From Cellvibrionales bacterium (GTDB lineage Bacteria; Pseudomonadota; Gammaproteobacteria; Pseudomonadales; JAHEIH01): DNA of 64,000 nt. Location: NCBI GenBank assembly GCA_024639455.1, contig JAHEIH010000001.1, positions 1 through 64,000 of the forward strand, read 5' to 3'. This document shows positions 8,139-18,000 of the stretch, piece by piece (the stretch's first letter is position 1; every line of letters starts with the position of its first letter). The position numbers and the translations under genes are program-made. The notes under the pieces were generated by a model. The model was not told the DNA's origin. It did no database searches and saw nothing but the letters and a program-made list of their open reading frames with translations.

Positions 8139-9976
8139 AAAAAGTTTTATTAGTTGGTAGCCCGAATTCGGGTAAGAGTATGCTGTTCAACCGCATGACC
8201 GGCATGAATCAGCGCGTGGCCAATTTTCCAGGTATCACTGTGTCCACTCACGCCGGCATGTGCCGCGATAACCATGAGCTAGAAGTGATCGATTTCCCCG
8301 GCGTGTATTCGCTGCAATATATCTCGGGTGAAGAAGAGGTCGCCGTGCAAGCCTTCAACAACGCTCTTGAGGCGCCTGTTGGCGAAATCGCTGCGGTGGT
8401 CTGTGTGGTTGACGCGACTCGCCTAGAAAAAGGTTTATTTTTTGCGCTTCAGGTTCGCGAAGCCTGTCGCGCCGCGGGTCACCCCATGGTGATCGCCAGC
8501 AACTTGACCGATATTCTCAGCCGCCATGGTATGGCGATCGATGCCAACGGGTTATCGACTGAGGTAAGTGTGCCGGTGGTGCCGGTGTCAGCCCGCAGTG
8601 GCGATGGCGTGTTAGCGCTGGTCGCGTTGCTCGGCGGTGAGATGCCCGCCCCAACATCGCTGCTAGCGAAGAACGAAATCGCGGTTGATCAAAACCGTCT
8701 GCGTAACCTTGCAGAAGACCTGACTCAGGCGTTCGGCCCCAAAGGGGATTATCTGCTGCAGTCACACAACAAAGCCGACCAGTTCTTCCTGAATACCTTT
8801 ACCGGCGGTATCAGTTTTCTCCTTATTATGTTCTTGCTGTTCCAGTCCATCTTTACTTGGGCGTCGCCGTTAATGGATGGTGTGGAAACCCTGATCGGCG
8901 CGACCGCGGAGGCAGTATTGCCGTGGTTTGATGATGGTTGGACGCGCGACTTCGTGGCGGACGCGCTGTTTGGTGGCCTGGGATCATTCTTGGTTTTTGT
9001 GCCGCAAATTTTCATTCTCACTATGGTAGTGGGCATGATGGAAGATTCTGGTTATTTGGCTCGTGCCGCGGTGATCTGTCATCGCCCACTGCGCAGTTTT
9101 GGCTTAACCGGCAAGAGCTTTGTGCCGATGTTGTCTGGCGTTGCTTGCGCCATTCCCGGCATCTATGCCGCGCGTACCATTGAATCGCCTCGCCGCCGTT
9201 GGCTTACCTATCTCGCTATTCCTCTGATGCCCTGTTCGGCGCGACTACCGGTATACGGGTTATTGATTGCGGCGTTTATTCCCGATCAAACCGTCCTTGG
9301 TGGCTGGGTAGGACTACAAGGCCTGGCGATGTTATTTATCTATCTGTTTGGGATCGTGGCAGGTTTGTTGGTCGTCGCGGTAGTGTCGCGCTTCGATGAT
9401 GCAGACAAGGACGATACGCCCTTTGTGCTTGAAATGCCGCCCTATCGCACGCCTGGCTTTTTGACCCTTGTGCGCAACGCTTGGGAGCGCAGCGGTGATT
9501 TCATCAAGCGCGCTGGCCCGGTGATTTTCTGGGTTAGCTTAGTCGTGTGGGTGTTGGGCTACATGCCTAACTATGGCCAGGATCTAGGTGAATCGTGGCT
9601 GGGTTATGCCGGACGCTTAATCGAGCCCATATTTGCCCCCTTGGGTCTGGACTGGAAATATGGGGTGGCGATTCTGGCTTCGTTCCTCGCTCGCGAGGTA
9701 TTCGTGGGCACACTGGGTACTCTTTTTGGTATTGAGGACAGTGAAGAGAATATTGGTTCATTGGCAGATCAGATCACTGCCAGCGGTTTAGGTTTAGCGT
9801 CGGGCGTGGCTGTGGTGGTGTTTTTCGCGTTGGCCTCACAGTGTATTTCTACTCTGGCCACCTTGCGCCGTGAGTCGCGCTCGTGGCGCTTGCCTGCTCA
9901 GTTGTTCGTAGGTTACGGCGTGATGGCCTATGTCGTTGCCTATCTTTGCTACTTATTGGTGGGCGCCGTCGTTTAG
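8135..9976 (+). CDS. feoB: Ferrous iron transporter FeoB
   Basis: 613 aa, shorter than E. coli FeoB (773). The N-terminal G domain shows G1 GSPNSGKS (residues 8-15), G2 around FPGITVS, G3 DFPG (about 52-55) and an N-x-x-D G4 (NLTD, about 124-127). The membrane part has the two Gate regions, each with its conserved Cys (GVACAIP and ASQCIST). The first Gate reads ACAIPG rather than the common GCNVPA, and the linker is short, which explains much of the length difference. It moves Fe(II) across the inner membrane with GTP-dependent control. No feoC follows. Its last 24 bases overlap the convergent truC gene. Confidence 0.95.
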   Translation: MKKVLLVGSPNSGKSMLFNRMTGMNQRVANFPGITVSTHAGMCRDNHELEVIDFPGVYSLQYISGEEEVAVQAFNNALEAPVGEIAAVVCVVDATRLEKGLFFALQVREACRAAGHPMVIASNLTDILSRHGMAIDANGLSTEVSVPVVPVSARSGDGVLALVALLGGEMPAPTSLLAKNEIAVDQNRLRNLAEDLTQAFGPKGDYLLQSHNKADQFFLNTFTGGISFLLIMFLLFQSIFTWASPLMDGVETLIGATAEAVLPWFDDGWTRDFVADALFGGLGSFLVFVPQIFILTMVVGMMEDSGYLARAAVICHRPLRSFGLTGKSFVPMLSGVACAIPGIYAARTIESPRRRWLTYLAIPLMPCSARLPVYGLLIAAFIPDQTVLGGWVGLQGLAMLFIYLFGIVAGLLVVAVVSRFDDADKDDTPFVLEMPPYRTPGFLTLVRNAWERSGDFIKRAGPVIFWVSLVVWVLGYMPNYGQDLGESWLGYAGRLIEPIFAPLGLDWKYGVAILASFLAREVFVGTLGTLFGIEDSEENIGSLADQITASGLGLASGVAVVVFFALASQCISTLATLRRESRSWRLPAQLFVGYGVMAYVVAYLCYLLVGAVV

Positions 9977-10744
9977 CGATGGCGTCCAATTAAACGCCTC
10001 AAATACGTTTTTAAACGCCTCGTCCATGGAGGCCTCGCAGCAGATGATATCGCCGCTGTAGGGGTGTTCAAACGTTAGTCTCTTGGACATCAGTAACAGC
10101 CGATTCGCTTGATAGGCCTGTTGAAAATAGCGATTGTGTACCCCTTTACCATGGCGTGCATCGCCGATGATGGGGTGGCCAATATGTTTCATGTGCCGCC
10201 TAAGTTGGTGGCGTCTTCCCGTGATGGGTGTCAGTTCGACCCATGAATAGCGCGACTGCGGATAGCGATCAACAAAGACAGGAATCTCCACGGTCGCCAA
10301 ACGTCTAAAGTGCGTCAAGGCAGATTGGGCTTCAGGGAGTCCACGACGGTCTTTATCGGCGTGGTCATCGGCTTGGTAGCTCAACGCGTGATCAATACTG
10401 CCTGCGTCTGGGGCATAGCCTCGTACCACTGCCCAGTATGTTTTTTGGACGGCCTCGATGTGCATGTGCTCGGCCATCGCTCTGGCTGCTTCGCTGCTTA
10501 GGGCGAACAACATGGCACCTGAGGTCGGTTTGTCGAGGCGATGGATAGGGTAGATGTATTGCCCGAGTTGATCACGGAGCAGTTGCAAAGCAAAGCGTGT
10601 CTCGTGACGATCGATGGGGCTGCGGTGTACTAATAAACCTGATGGCTTGTCGATAGCGACGTAGTGTTCGTCGATGTAGAGGATGTCGAGTTGCTCGACA
10701 TCCTCTTTGGGGAGGTCGGTCAATTTAGCGACCGCGCAATCCAC
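9953..10744 (-). CDS. truC: RluA-family pseudouridine synthase, TruC-like (tRNA U65)
   Basis: 263 aa from GTG 10744; an in-frame TTG two bases after the upstream stop (at about 10723) is an alternative start. The catalytic motif HRLDKPTSG holds the active-site Asp (about residue 68), and the GRRHQLRRHMKHIGHPIIGD block is the RluA-family RNA-binding and fold signature. There is no S4 domain, and the compact form, Y-I-D-E-H-Y start and HRSPIDRHET segment match TruC, which makes pseudouridine 65 in tRNA-Ile and tRNA-Asp. An rRNA target cannot be excluded from sequence. It follows the Blh-like gene with an overlap of about 20 bases if the GTG is used. Confidence 0.85.
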   Translation of the reverse strand: MDCAVAKLTDLPKEDVEQLDILYIDEHYVAIDKPSGLLVHRSPIDRHETRFALQLLRDQLGQYIYPIHRLDKPTSGAMLFALSSEAARAMAEHMHIEAVQKTYWAVVRGYAPDAGSIDHALSYQADDHADKDRRGLPEAQSALTHFRRLATVEIPVFVDRYPQSRYSWVELTPITGRRHQLRRHMKHIGHPIIGDARHGKGVHNRYFQQAYQANRLLLMSKRLTFEHPYSGDIICCEASMDEAFKNVFEAFNWTPSLNDGAHQ

Positions 10745-11129
10745 TCAGGTCGTAGCCTGCTTCTTGTGCTTTGCTGACAATGGTGTCGGTATCGTATTGC
10801 TCAGGGTTCGATAAGCCCCACAGAATGGTGCAGCGCGTGCCGGTGCGACAAAACGCCAAGATGGGTTTTTCAGCCGCAGCGTAGTGGTTGGCGAAATCGA
10901 TGATGTTTTGTTGGGTAAACTGACCTGAGATTACCGGCTGGTGGATCCACCCCAGACCCGCTTTTTGGGCGGCGTCTTCGATCATCGCCATGGGCACCTG
11001 GCCGATTTCTTCGCCATCGGGACGGTTAGCAATGATTGTCTTAAAGCCCAATTCGGCTGCTTTAGCGACGTCCACAAGGCTGATTTGTGGTGTCACTGAG
11101 ATGTTGTCATCGAGTTCGCGTGGGGTCAT
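10725..11129 (-). CDS. Blh-like phosphatase-fold sulfur transferase (TIGR01244/DUF442)
   Basis: About 134 aa. I choose the ATG at 11129 (MTPRELDD) because AAGGG stands seven bases before it; two earlier in-frame ATGs (11150, 11135) lack such spacing. The P-loop FCRTGTRC is the active-site cradle of dual-specificity-phosphatase-like and rhodanese-like enzymes. This is the stand-alone form of the N-terminal domain of Blh, the beta-lactamase-like hydrolase of BigR operons. In that setting it handles persulfide sulfur. The next two genes encode a split YeeE/YedE transporter, the same companion set, but the persulfide-dioxygenase half and a bigR gene are absent here. Confidence 0.88.
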   Translation of the reverse strand: MTPRELDDNISVTPQISLVDVAKAAELGFKTIIANRPDGEEIGQVPMAMIEDAAQKAGLGWIHQPVISGQFTQQNIIDFANHYAAAEKPILAFCRTGTRCTILWGLSNPEQYDTDTIVSKAQEAGYDLSGLRGR

Positions 11130-11149
11130 TGTCATTCCCTTTGGTGTCA

Positions 11150-11575
11150 TTAATTTTTGAGGGTGTTGCGGTCAAGATATTCAAATAGCAGCATGCCAGC
11201 AATCATCGATAAGACAAATACTAATGCCTTAAATTCGCCCGAGCCTAATGCTACCAGCGCAGGACCTGGGCAAAAACCGGCTAATCCCCAGCCCATGCCA
11301 AATAGCAGACTACCACCGATCAAGCGGTTGTCTACTTTGTCTGCTGTAGGGAGTTTAATCCCAAGGCCTAAAAAGCTCAGCGTGCGATGTTTAGCTATCC
11401 GGAATGATACCAAGCCAACGGCAATAGCTCCCACCATAACCAGCATCAAGGAAGGATCCCAATGGCCGGTGATATCTAGAAAATTGAGGACTTTCTGGGG
11501 GTTGGCCATGCCGCTAACCAGCAGACCAATACCAAACAAAAGACCTGATAGAAAAGAGAAGAATCCAATGTTCAT
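11150..11575 (-). CDS. YeeE/YedE-family transporter half (DUF6691 type)
   Basis: 141 aa with about four membrane helices; GGSLLFGMGWGLAGFCPGPALVALG-type sequence (about residues 87-111, shown here only in part) holds the conserved Cys-Pro of this transporter family. GGAGG at nine bases before ATG 11575 fixes the start. It pairs with the next gene, four bases away; the two half-size proteins together match one full YeeE/YedE thiosulfate importer (PmpA/PmpB arrangement). Role: moves a sulfur compound, probably thiosulfate, over the inner membrane; direction and substrate are inference. Confidence 0.85.
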   Translation of the reverse strand: MNIGFFSFLSGLLFGIGLLVSGMANPQKVLNFLDITGHWDPSLMLVMVGAIAVGLVSFRIAKHRTLSFLGLGIKLPTADKVDNRLIGGSLLFGMGWGLAGFCPGPALVALGSGEFKALVFVLSMIAGMLLFEYLDRNTLKN

Positions 11576-11578
11576 GAC

Positions 11579-12016
11579 TTAACCTCCGAAGGCGTGGCGA
11601 GCCACGTAGGTCATAACGAACCCGGTCCCCATGAAGCACAGGGTGGCCACCAGTGAGCGCACGGAAAAACGCGACAAACCGCATACGCCGTGGCCACTGG
11701 TACAACCTGATCCAAAACGGGTACCAACACCGACAAGTAGACCGGCGAGTATCAATGTGTCGTACCCTGCGTCGATTTCAATCGCCGGCAAACGAGCAAT
11801 GGCTTGCCATACCCAGGGAGCAGCGAACATACCGATGATAAAGGCAACGCGCCAGAAAATGTCGCCGGGCATGGGGCGAAATAAACCTCCCATAATGCCA
11901 GATATACCAGCGATACGACCGTTAAAAAGTAAAAATACAGCGGCAGATACACCTATGATAGCGCCGCCAATAATGGCTGCCCAAGGTGTAAAGAGTTCCC
12001 ACGCAATATCGATCAT
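11579..12016 (-). CDS. YeeE/YedE-family transporter half
   Basis: 145 aa with about four membrane helices. The motif RFGSGCTSGHGVCGLSRFS (about residues 101-119) carries the conserved Cys and the GHGVCG signature of the YeeE/YedE family; in the crystal-characterised family such cysteines relay thiosulfate. First gene of a three- or four-gene unit (this half, DUF6691 half, Blh-like protein, possibly truC). Confidence 0.88.
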   Translation of the reverse strand: MIDIAWELFTPWAAIIGGAIIGVSAAVFLLFNGRIAGISGIMGGLFRPMPGDIFWRVAFIIGMFAAPWVWQAIARLPAIEIDAGYDTLILAGLLVGVGTRFGSGCTSGHGVCGLSRFSVRSLVATLCFMGTGFVMTYVARHAFGG

Positions 12017-12034
12017 AATTTCCTCGAACGATGC

Positions 12035-12048
12035 TACTTAAATTAGTA
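12035..12048. promoter_or_regulatory. Imperfect palindrome upstream of the sulfur-transport genes
   Basis: TACTTAAATTAGTA pairs at five of seven positions and lies 19 bases before the start of the YeeE/YedE gene. ArsR-type repressors such as BigR bind AT-rich dyads in this position. No regulator gene is adjacent, so the assignment is weak. Confidence 0.3.
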
Positions 12049-12109
12049 AATAATAATATACGTATTGCGGTCGCTGAACAAGCGTTCGGCGACCATAAAG
12101 GCGAGTATT

Positions 12110-13828
12110 TTACGCGTTTTCGTCGAGAAGTGTACTAGGAGTGAAGCCCATGATTAGGGAGCCCCAGTGGCGGCCGCCGATATAGAGCGGGATGGATAGA
12201 TCGTTGAGGACTTCGCCGGTATCGCGAATAAAGGTTTGCAGCAGGAAAGGCTCGGTGTGTGAGGCGCGGCGCACTTCGGCACGGTTACCGTTAAAGAGGC
12301 GGCGGTGACGGCTTTTTACATTGTCGACGGTAAAATCGCCTGTGATGGGCGCAGAAACTTTAGCGTGGTGTGCGGGGGCGTAGCCCTTGTTGTCTACAGC
12401 AATGGCGTAGATGAATTCCGGCCGCTCGCTGATAAAGCTATCGAAAAGAGGTTGCATGACTCGCTCGTAAGCTTCCACATAAGACACATGGTGTTTTTCA
12501 GGTTTTTGGCCTTTGTTGACGCGTTGGTAATTTTGGTCAAATAGGTTTTGTCCTTGCCCACTGAGCTGGCTCAAAGCCTCTTCTGTGCGTCGCGCCCAGC
12601 GCCGACCTGTTTGAATCATAGATTCAAAACCACCATAACCAATGATGAATCGAGACAGTAGTTCCTGGGTTTGTTCGGTCGCCAGTTCCAGCTCTTCAGA
12701 ATAAAGCAGAGTCTCTTGCATTTTATGCTGAATGCCCTTGGAAATCTGGGTGATTTCTTCGACTCGGGTATGCGACTCTTTATTGGTGTACACCAACTCG
12801 TCTAGGGCAGCGCTGATGCCTGTTAACTGGCTGTTCACGCCTTCAAACTCATCGGCCAAACGGGCAAAATGTTCACCGGTATTGTCGATCACAGATTTGG
12901 TGTTGTTGACGTATTGCAAAATCGTATCGGCGCTGCCTTTGGTATGTTTCACAAGACCTGTCATTTCGCCGATGTTCTTTTCGATTTCGGTGGTGGCCTG
13001 GCTCACTTTCTGCGCCAGTGTGCGCACTTCGTCCGCGACCACCGCAAAGCCTCGCCCTGCATCGCCCGCGCGGGCCGCTTCAATAGACGCGTTGAGTGCC
13101 AGTAAGTTGGTTTGGTCGGAGAAGTCCTGCACCATGCCGAGCACCTTGGTGACATTGGCCGAGTTAACACTGAGGGATTCAACGGTTTCTTGGAATTGGG
13201 CCACCTGTTGGCGCATATCTTCAACCTGTTTGGCCACCTTGTGAAGTTCGTTGGTAGACTCGCGAACGTTGTCCATATTGGCGATGTTGCGTTGGTTGAT
13301 GTTAACGGTGGTTTCGGCGATGCCATCGATCGCTTGGGTAGCCTCCGAGCTCGACTGGAAGACTTGTTTGGCTTGGTCGCCTTGTTGTTGTGCGACTTGC
13401 TCGGCGTGTAAGATTACTTTGCGCACTTGGGTGCCAGCAAGAGCCACTTTTACAGAGCGGCGGCGCGTCTCGGAAATCATCGCTTTCAGACTGCTTGAAA
13501 ATTGGTTGTAGGCACGCGCGAGGTCGGCGTATTCGTCGTGCGACATCACGTGTAGTTCCGCTGATATATCACCGTCGTTGTTTTTAATGTTTTCCAGGAT
13601 ATCAGTCATCGTGACCACCGGTCGAATCACCAAAATTCGCAACGACCAAGTGGCTAAGGGAACAGTGACCACAAGCCACAGAAGAGAAAACCAAGCGACG
13701 GCGTTACTGTGATCTGCACTCAAGCTGAAGATGGCGGCAGCGAGGGGTCCCGCCGCTAGGAGTATGACATTAGCAAACAGTTTTTTCCCCAGCGTATTTA
13801 GCACGCTGGCTTCGAGAGCATCGAACAT
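12110..13828 (-). CDS. Methyl-accepting chemotaxis protein with C-terminal sensor-like domain
   Basis: 572 aa. Two close membrane helices near residues 18-65 leave almost no periplasmic loop, so outside sensing is unlikely. A HAMP-like region follows (about 65-120), then the signalling hairpin with the very conserved tip around [20 protein letters not shown] (about 235-255). After the hairpin come about 180 more residues, in which the last 110 ([11 protein letters not shown] ... [20 protein letters not shown] ... [12 protein letters not shown]) look like a separate ligand-binding domain of PAS/Cache type found at this end of other receptors. The receptor therefore probably reads an internal or membrane-linked signal. 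Transcribed alone, divergent from the second RND pair. Confidence 0.92.
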   Translation of the reverse strand: MFDALEASVLNTLGKKLFANVILLAAGPLAAAIFSLSADHSNAVAWFSLLWLVVTVPLATWSLRILVIRPVVTMTDILENIKNNDGDISAELHVMSHDEYADLARAYNQFSSSLKAMISETRRRSVKVALAGTQVRKVILHAEQVAQQQGDQAKQVFQSSSEATQAIDGIAETTVNINQRNIANMDNVRESTNELHKVAKQVEDMRQQVAQFQETVESLSVNSANVTKVLGMVQDFSDQTNLLALNASIEAARAGDAGRGFAVVADEVRTLAQKVSQATTEIEKNIGEMTGLVKHTKGSADTILQYVNNTKSVIDNTGEHFARLADEFEGVNSQLTGISAALDELVYTNKESHTRVEEITQISKGIQHKMQETLLYSEELELATEQTQELLSRFIIGYGGFESMIQTGRRWARRTEEALSQLSGQGQNLFDQNYQRVNKGQKPEKHHVSYVEAYERVMQPLFDSFISERPEFIYAIAVDNKGYAPAHHAKVSAPITGDFTVDNVKSRHRRLFNGNRAEVRRASHTEPFLLQTFIRDTGEVLNDLSIPLYIGGRHWGSLIMGFTPSTLLDENA

Positions 13829-14008
13829 AGTAAATTTATCTTCATGTTGGTTTCATAACATGTCGGCGGTCTACCCATCAACTTGACCAGTTTTACTTGG
13901 AAAAATGCCTTTGAATCTTGTCATATAAAAAAGCATTTATATGACATTCGTCTAATATCGGCGCACTATATCGATCGCTTAACATTAAAAAATTGCTTGG
14001 AACAGGCT

Positions 14009-15025
14009 ATGCGAAACCCCACTTTCTTCCCCCTAGTCTTAACATTGATGGCCGGTCTTTTGAGCCCCTTTAGCTGGTCGGCAGCGGTGCCGGTCGAGCT
14101 GGCCAACATTGAGAAGCGTTATGTGACCGAGAAGCTTGACGTCGTGGGCGATTTACAAGCCCACGATCAAGTGCAGTTGGCGGCTGAGGTGGCTGGCACC
14201 GTGGCAGCAATTGCCTTTTCGGAGGGGGGGCGCGTCTCAGCGGGAGAGGTGGTGATTGCCCTTGATGATGCACTTTACGCGGCTGAACTGCGCCGTGCCG
14301 AGGCGAGCTTCAATCTCGCAAACCTGCGCTTTGAGCGCGATCAGCAGCTTTATCAAAAGCGGACCATTAGTCTGTCAGTTTACGAGCAAAGCCAGGCCGA
14401 ATTAGCGCAGAGCCGTGCGGCCTTAGATGTCGCGCGGGTGAGGCTGTCTAAAACCAATGTTGTCGCTCCCTTTGATGGCTGGGCAGGGTTGCGCCACCTG
14501 TCTGTGGGGGATTATGTGTCGCCCGGTGAGTCGCTGTTAAGCTTGGTTAACGATAGCCCCATGTTGCTGGATTTTAGCGTGCCATTCCGTGCCGCTGGTC
14601 TCATTAAGCCTGGCGACGTGGTGACATTTTCTGTGGGCGCCTCGCGTCAATTACGACGCGCTACTGTCGTGGCGGTTGAGCCGAGCATGAGCAGTGCCTC
14701 GCGTACGCTGAAGGTGCGCGCCAGTTATCCTAATGTCGAGCGCGATGTGTTAAGCGGCAATTTTGCGAAGGTGCAATTTGAGATACCCAGTGCTGCACCG
14801 CTGTTGGTAATTCCAGCGCAGGCCTTGATAGGTGTAAGCGGTGGTTATGTGGTGTATCTGAATGACAACGGTAAGGCCTCGCGCCATAACGTGCGCATTG
14901 TGCGCCGTGAGGGTGAGCTGGCCATTTTAGAGGATACCCTGCCAGAAGGATTGCCATTGATCGTGGCGGGCTTTCAGCGACTGCGCCCCGGTTCTGATGT
15001 TGTGGCAGTGATGGTAGGAGAATAG
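14009..15025 (+). CDS. RND efflux periplasmic adaptor subunit
   Basis: 339 aa from ATG 14009; the frame is open upstream to a TTG at 13883 but the signal peptide (MRNPTFFPLVLTLMAGLLSP, cleaved near SWSAA) begins at 14009, so the upstream part is not coding. Domains: lipoyl halves (VVGDLQAHDQVQLAAEVAG and NVVAPFDGWAGLRHLSVGD), a short helical hairpin between, then beta-barrel. Periplasmic link of a tripartite pump. The permease follows after two bases. No TolC gene is near. Confidence 0.9.
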   Translation: MRNPTFFPLVLTLMAGLLSPFSWSAAVPVELANIEKRYVTEKLDVVGDLQAHDQVQLAAEVAGTVAAIAFSEGGRVSAGEVVIALDDALYAAELRRAEASFNLANLRFERDQQLYQKRTISLSVYEQSQAELAQSRAALDVARVRLSKTNVVAPFDGWAGLRHLSVGDYVSPGESLLSLVNDSPMLLDFSVPFRAAGLIKPGDVVTFSVGASRQLRRATVVAVEPSMSSASRTLKVRASYPNVERDVLSGNFAKVQFEIPSAAPLLVIPAQALIGVSGGYVVYLNDNGKASRHNVRIVRREGELAILEDTLPEGLPLIVAGFQRLRPGSDVVAVMVGE

Positions 15026-15027
15026 CG

Positions 15028-18000
15028 GTGTCCTTGTCAGAATTGTGTATCAAGCGGCCGGTCTTTGCGACGGTCTTGTCGCTGGTTATTTTGTTGGTGG
15101 GTCTGGTGGCGATGGAGCGCATGGTATTGCGCGAATACCCCTTAGTGGACAAGCCGACGATTAATATTCGCACCTTTTACATCGGTGCGTCGGCGGAGAT
15201 CGTTGAAAGCGAGGTGACCACGCCCATTGAAGAGTTAATGGCGGGGTTAGAGGGGGTGGACTTCATGTCGTCGACCTCCCGTCCTGGCGTTAGTCAGATC
15301 GATATCACGTTTAAGTCAGACCACAGCATCGAAGAAGCGGCCTCAGGGGTGCGCGATCGTATTGCACGCGTACAGGCACGGTTACCGCGGGAAATTTTAC
15401 CGCCGACCATTTATAAACAGGAAGCTGATTCTGACCCTATTATTTATTTGGTGTTTTCTAGCGCGACCAGGTCGATTGAGACGCTGACTGAAATTACCCG
15501 TGATTTGGTCAAGGATCGTCTGCAGGTCATTGAAGGTGTCAGCGAAATTTACACCTATGGTGGTCGTGATCTGGCCATGCGTATTTGGATCGATCGCTCG
15601 GCATTAGCGGCCTATGGCCTCACCGTTCAGGAGGTAGAAAACGCTATCCGCCGTCAGAATGTCGATATTCCTTCGGGTTTTGTCGAAAGCGCTGCCACCG
15701 AACTGACCATTTTGGCTAACACTGGGCTGCGTTCGCCCGAGGAGTTCGCCAATATTGTGGTGGCCAAGAAAGGCGCCGTGCAGATCCGCGTGCGCGATGT
15801 GGCTCGCGTTGAATTGGGCTCCGCGGCGACGCGAACACAGGTGCGTGTCGATGGCATCAGTGCCATGTTACTTGCAGTGCGCGCTCAATCGGTCGCCAAC
15901 CCACTAAATGTGTCGAACCTTGTACACGCCGAATTAGAAAAAATTCGTCCGCTGCTGCCCGAAGGAGTGCAGATGGATGTGACGATGGATGTTGCGCAAG
16001 ATATTCGCGCCTCAATCGACAACGTCTATGACACCTTTTTCGAAGCGGTGCTGTTAGTGGTATTAGTCATTTTCCTATTCTTGCGGCGTGTTCGAGCGAC
16101 CCTTATTCCCTTGGTAACGATTCCGATTTCCTTGATCGGCGTTAACGCCTTGATGTGGTGGTGGGGCTTTACCATAAATACTCTGACCTTGCTGGCGATG
16201 GTGCTAGCTATTGGTATCGTTGTCGACGATGCTATCGTGGTGCTTGAAAACGTCTATCGACATATTGAACAAGGTAAGCCAGCCCGACAGGCGGCTATTG
16301 ATGGTTCGAAAGAAATCTTCTTCGCGGTGGTGGCTATGACACTCACCTTGGCAGCGGTATTTGCTCCGCTGGCCTTTGCCGAGGGAGATACGGGCAAATT
16401 GTTTATCGAGTTTGCGCTCACCCTGGCGGGCGCAGTGCTGATTTCAGGATTTATTGCGGTCACACTAACGCCAATGATGTGCTCGAAGATGTTGTCTAAA
16501 ACGGATCACAAGCCTTCAGACAGTGCGTGGCAACGTATGTCACAGCGCTTAGATGATCATATCGACTGGTGGTCAGAAGGCTATGGTCGTGTAGCCGCTT
16601 GGTTTGTTTGGCACCGTTGGACGGCCATCGCCGCGTTGATCATTAGCGCAGCGGGGGCTTTTGCGATGCTGAGCCAGTTGCCGCAAGAATTAGCCCCTAA
16701 AGAAGACAAGAACAGGGTGGTGATCATAGCCATGGGGCCAGAGGGGTCGAACATTGGCTATGCTGAAAAATATATGGATGCCCTGGCGACAGACATTCGC
16801 AAAATTCCTGAAATGCGTTTGGTGTTCGCCATCTATGGCCGCCCGACCGTCAATCGGCACATGTTTACGGCTCTTTTGAAGGATGTCGATGAGCGCGAGC
16901 GCAGCCAGTTCGAGGTGCACGCCGATATCAAAAAGATCATCGCTAAACATACCGGGATGATTTTTATCTCCATGGATATGCCCTCGCTCAGCCGCTCGCG
17001 TGGTTCTAGACCTATTCAGTTGGTGCTGCGTTCCAGTGCGCCGACTGAGGCGCTTGCAGCTAAGGCGCAACAGGTCGTGGATATGCTGAATGAGAGCGGT
17101 GTGGTGACTGGGGTCAATCTCGATCTCAGGCTAAATAAGCCGCAGTTGGAGATTGACTACAACCGCGAGCGTTTAGCCGATGCCGGTATTGCAGTGGAGA
17201 CGGTCAGTCGTACCCTTGAGACCCTATTCGGTGGGCGCGTCGTTACTGAATTTCAACGGGGTTCGCGGCAGTATGACGTGATTGTACAAACGGAAAATGA
17301 CGATAGGGTGGATCCACGCGATGTCGATGAGGTCTACCTTCGAGCGGAAGATAGCAGTTTAGTGGCATTGCAAGATGTGATTGAGCAACGCGAGACCATC
17401 GTACCGCGTGAAATTTCACACTTTAATAAACTGCGTGCGGCGCAGATCACTGCCTTACCCGCTGAAGGCTTTGGTCTAGGTGACGCGCTGGCTGAGGCGG
17501 TAGAAAAAATAAACGCCATGAATATTCCTGACCTGGAGGTGGATTTCATGGGGCAGTCGCGGGAGTTTATGAGTGCAGGTGGTGAAATATATGTCACCAT
17601 GCTGTTAGCAGTTATTTTTATTTATCTGGTGCTGGCAGCTCAGTTCGAAAGTTTTACTGATCCTGTCATCATTTTGCTGTCGGTACCTTTTGCAGTATTC
17701 GGTGCGGCGCTACTGCTGACCCTGACCGGCAAAACACTCAGTATCTTCTCACAGATAGGGATTATTACCCTGGTGGGCTTGATTACCAAGCACGGCATTA
17801 TGTTGGTGGATACCGCCAATCGACTGCGCGATGAAGGCATGGAAAAAATTGCCGCCATCCTTGAAGCTAGTCAACAGCGTTTCCGACCCATTATTATGAC
17901 CACCGGTGCTATGGTACTGGGCTCTTTGCCCTTGGCTATGGCGGTAGGTGCTGGTTCTGAAAGTCGTTCGCAAATCGGCTGGGTGGTGGTCGGTGGTTTG

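Noticed and set aside
12732-13244. Open frame antisense to the chemoreceptor
   Set aside because: It comes from the repetitive codon pattern of the coiled coil; no start site.
13883-14008. Upstream extension of the second RND adaptor from a TTG
   Set aside because: The added 42 residues are unlike the family, and a signal peptide begins at ATG 14009.
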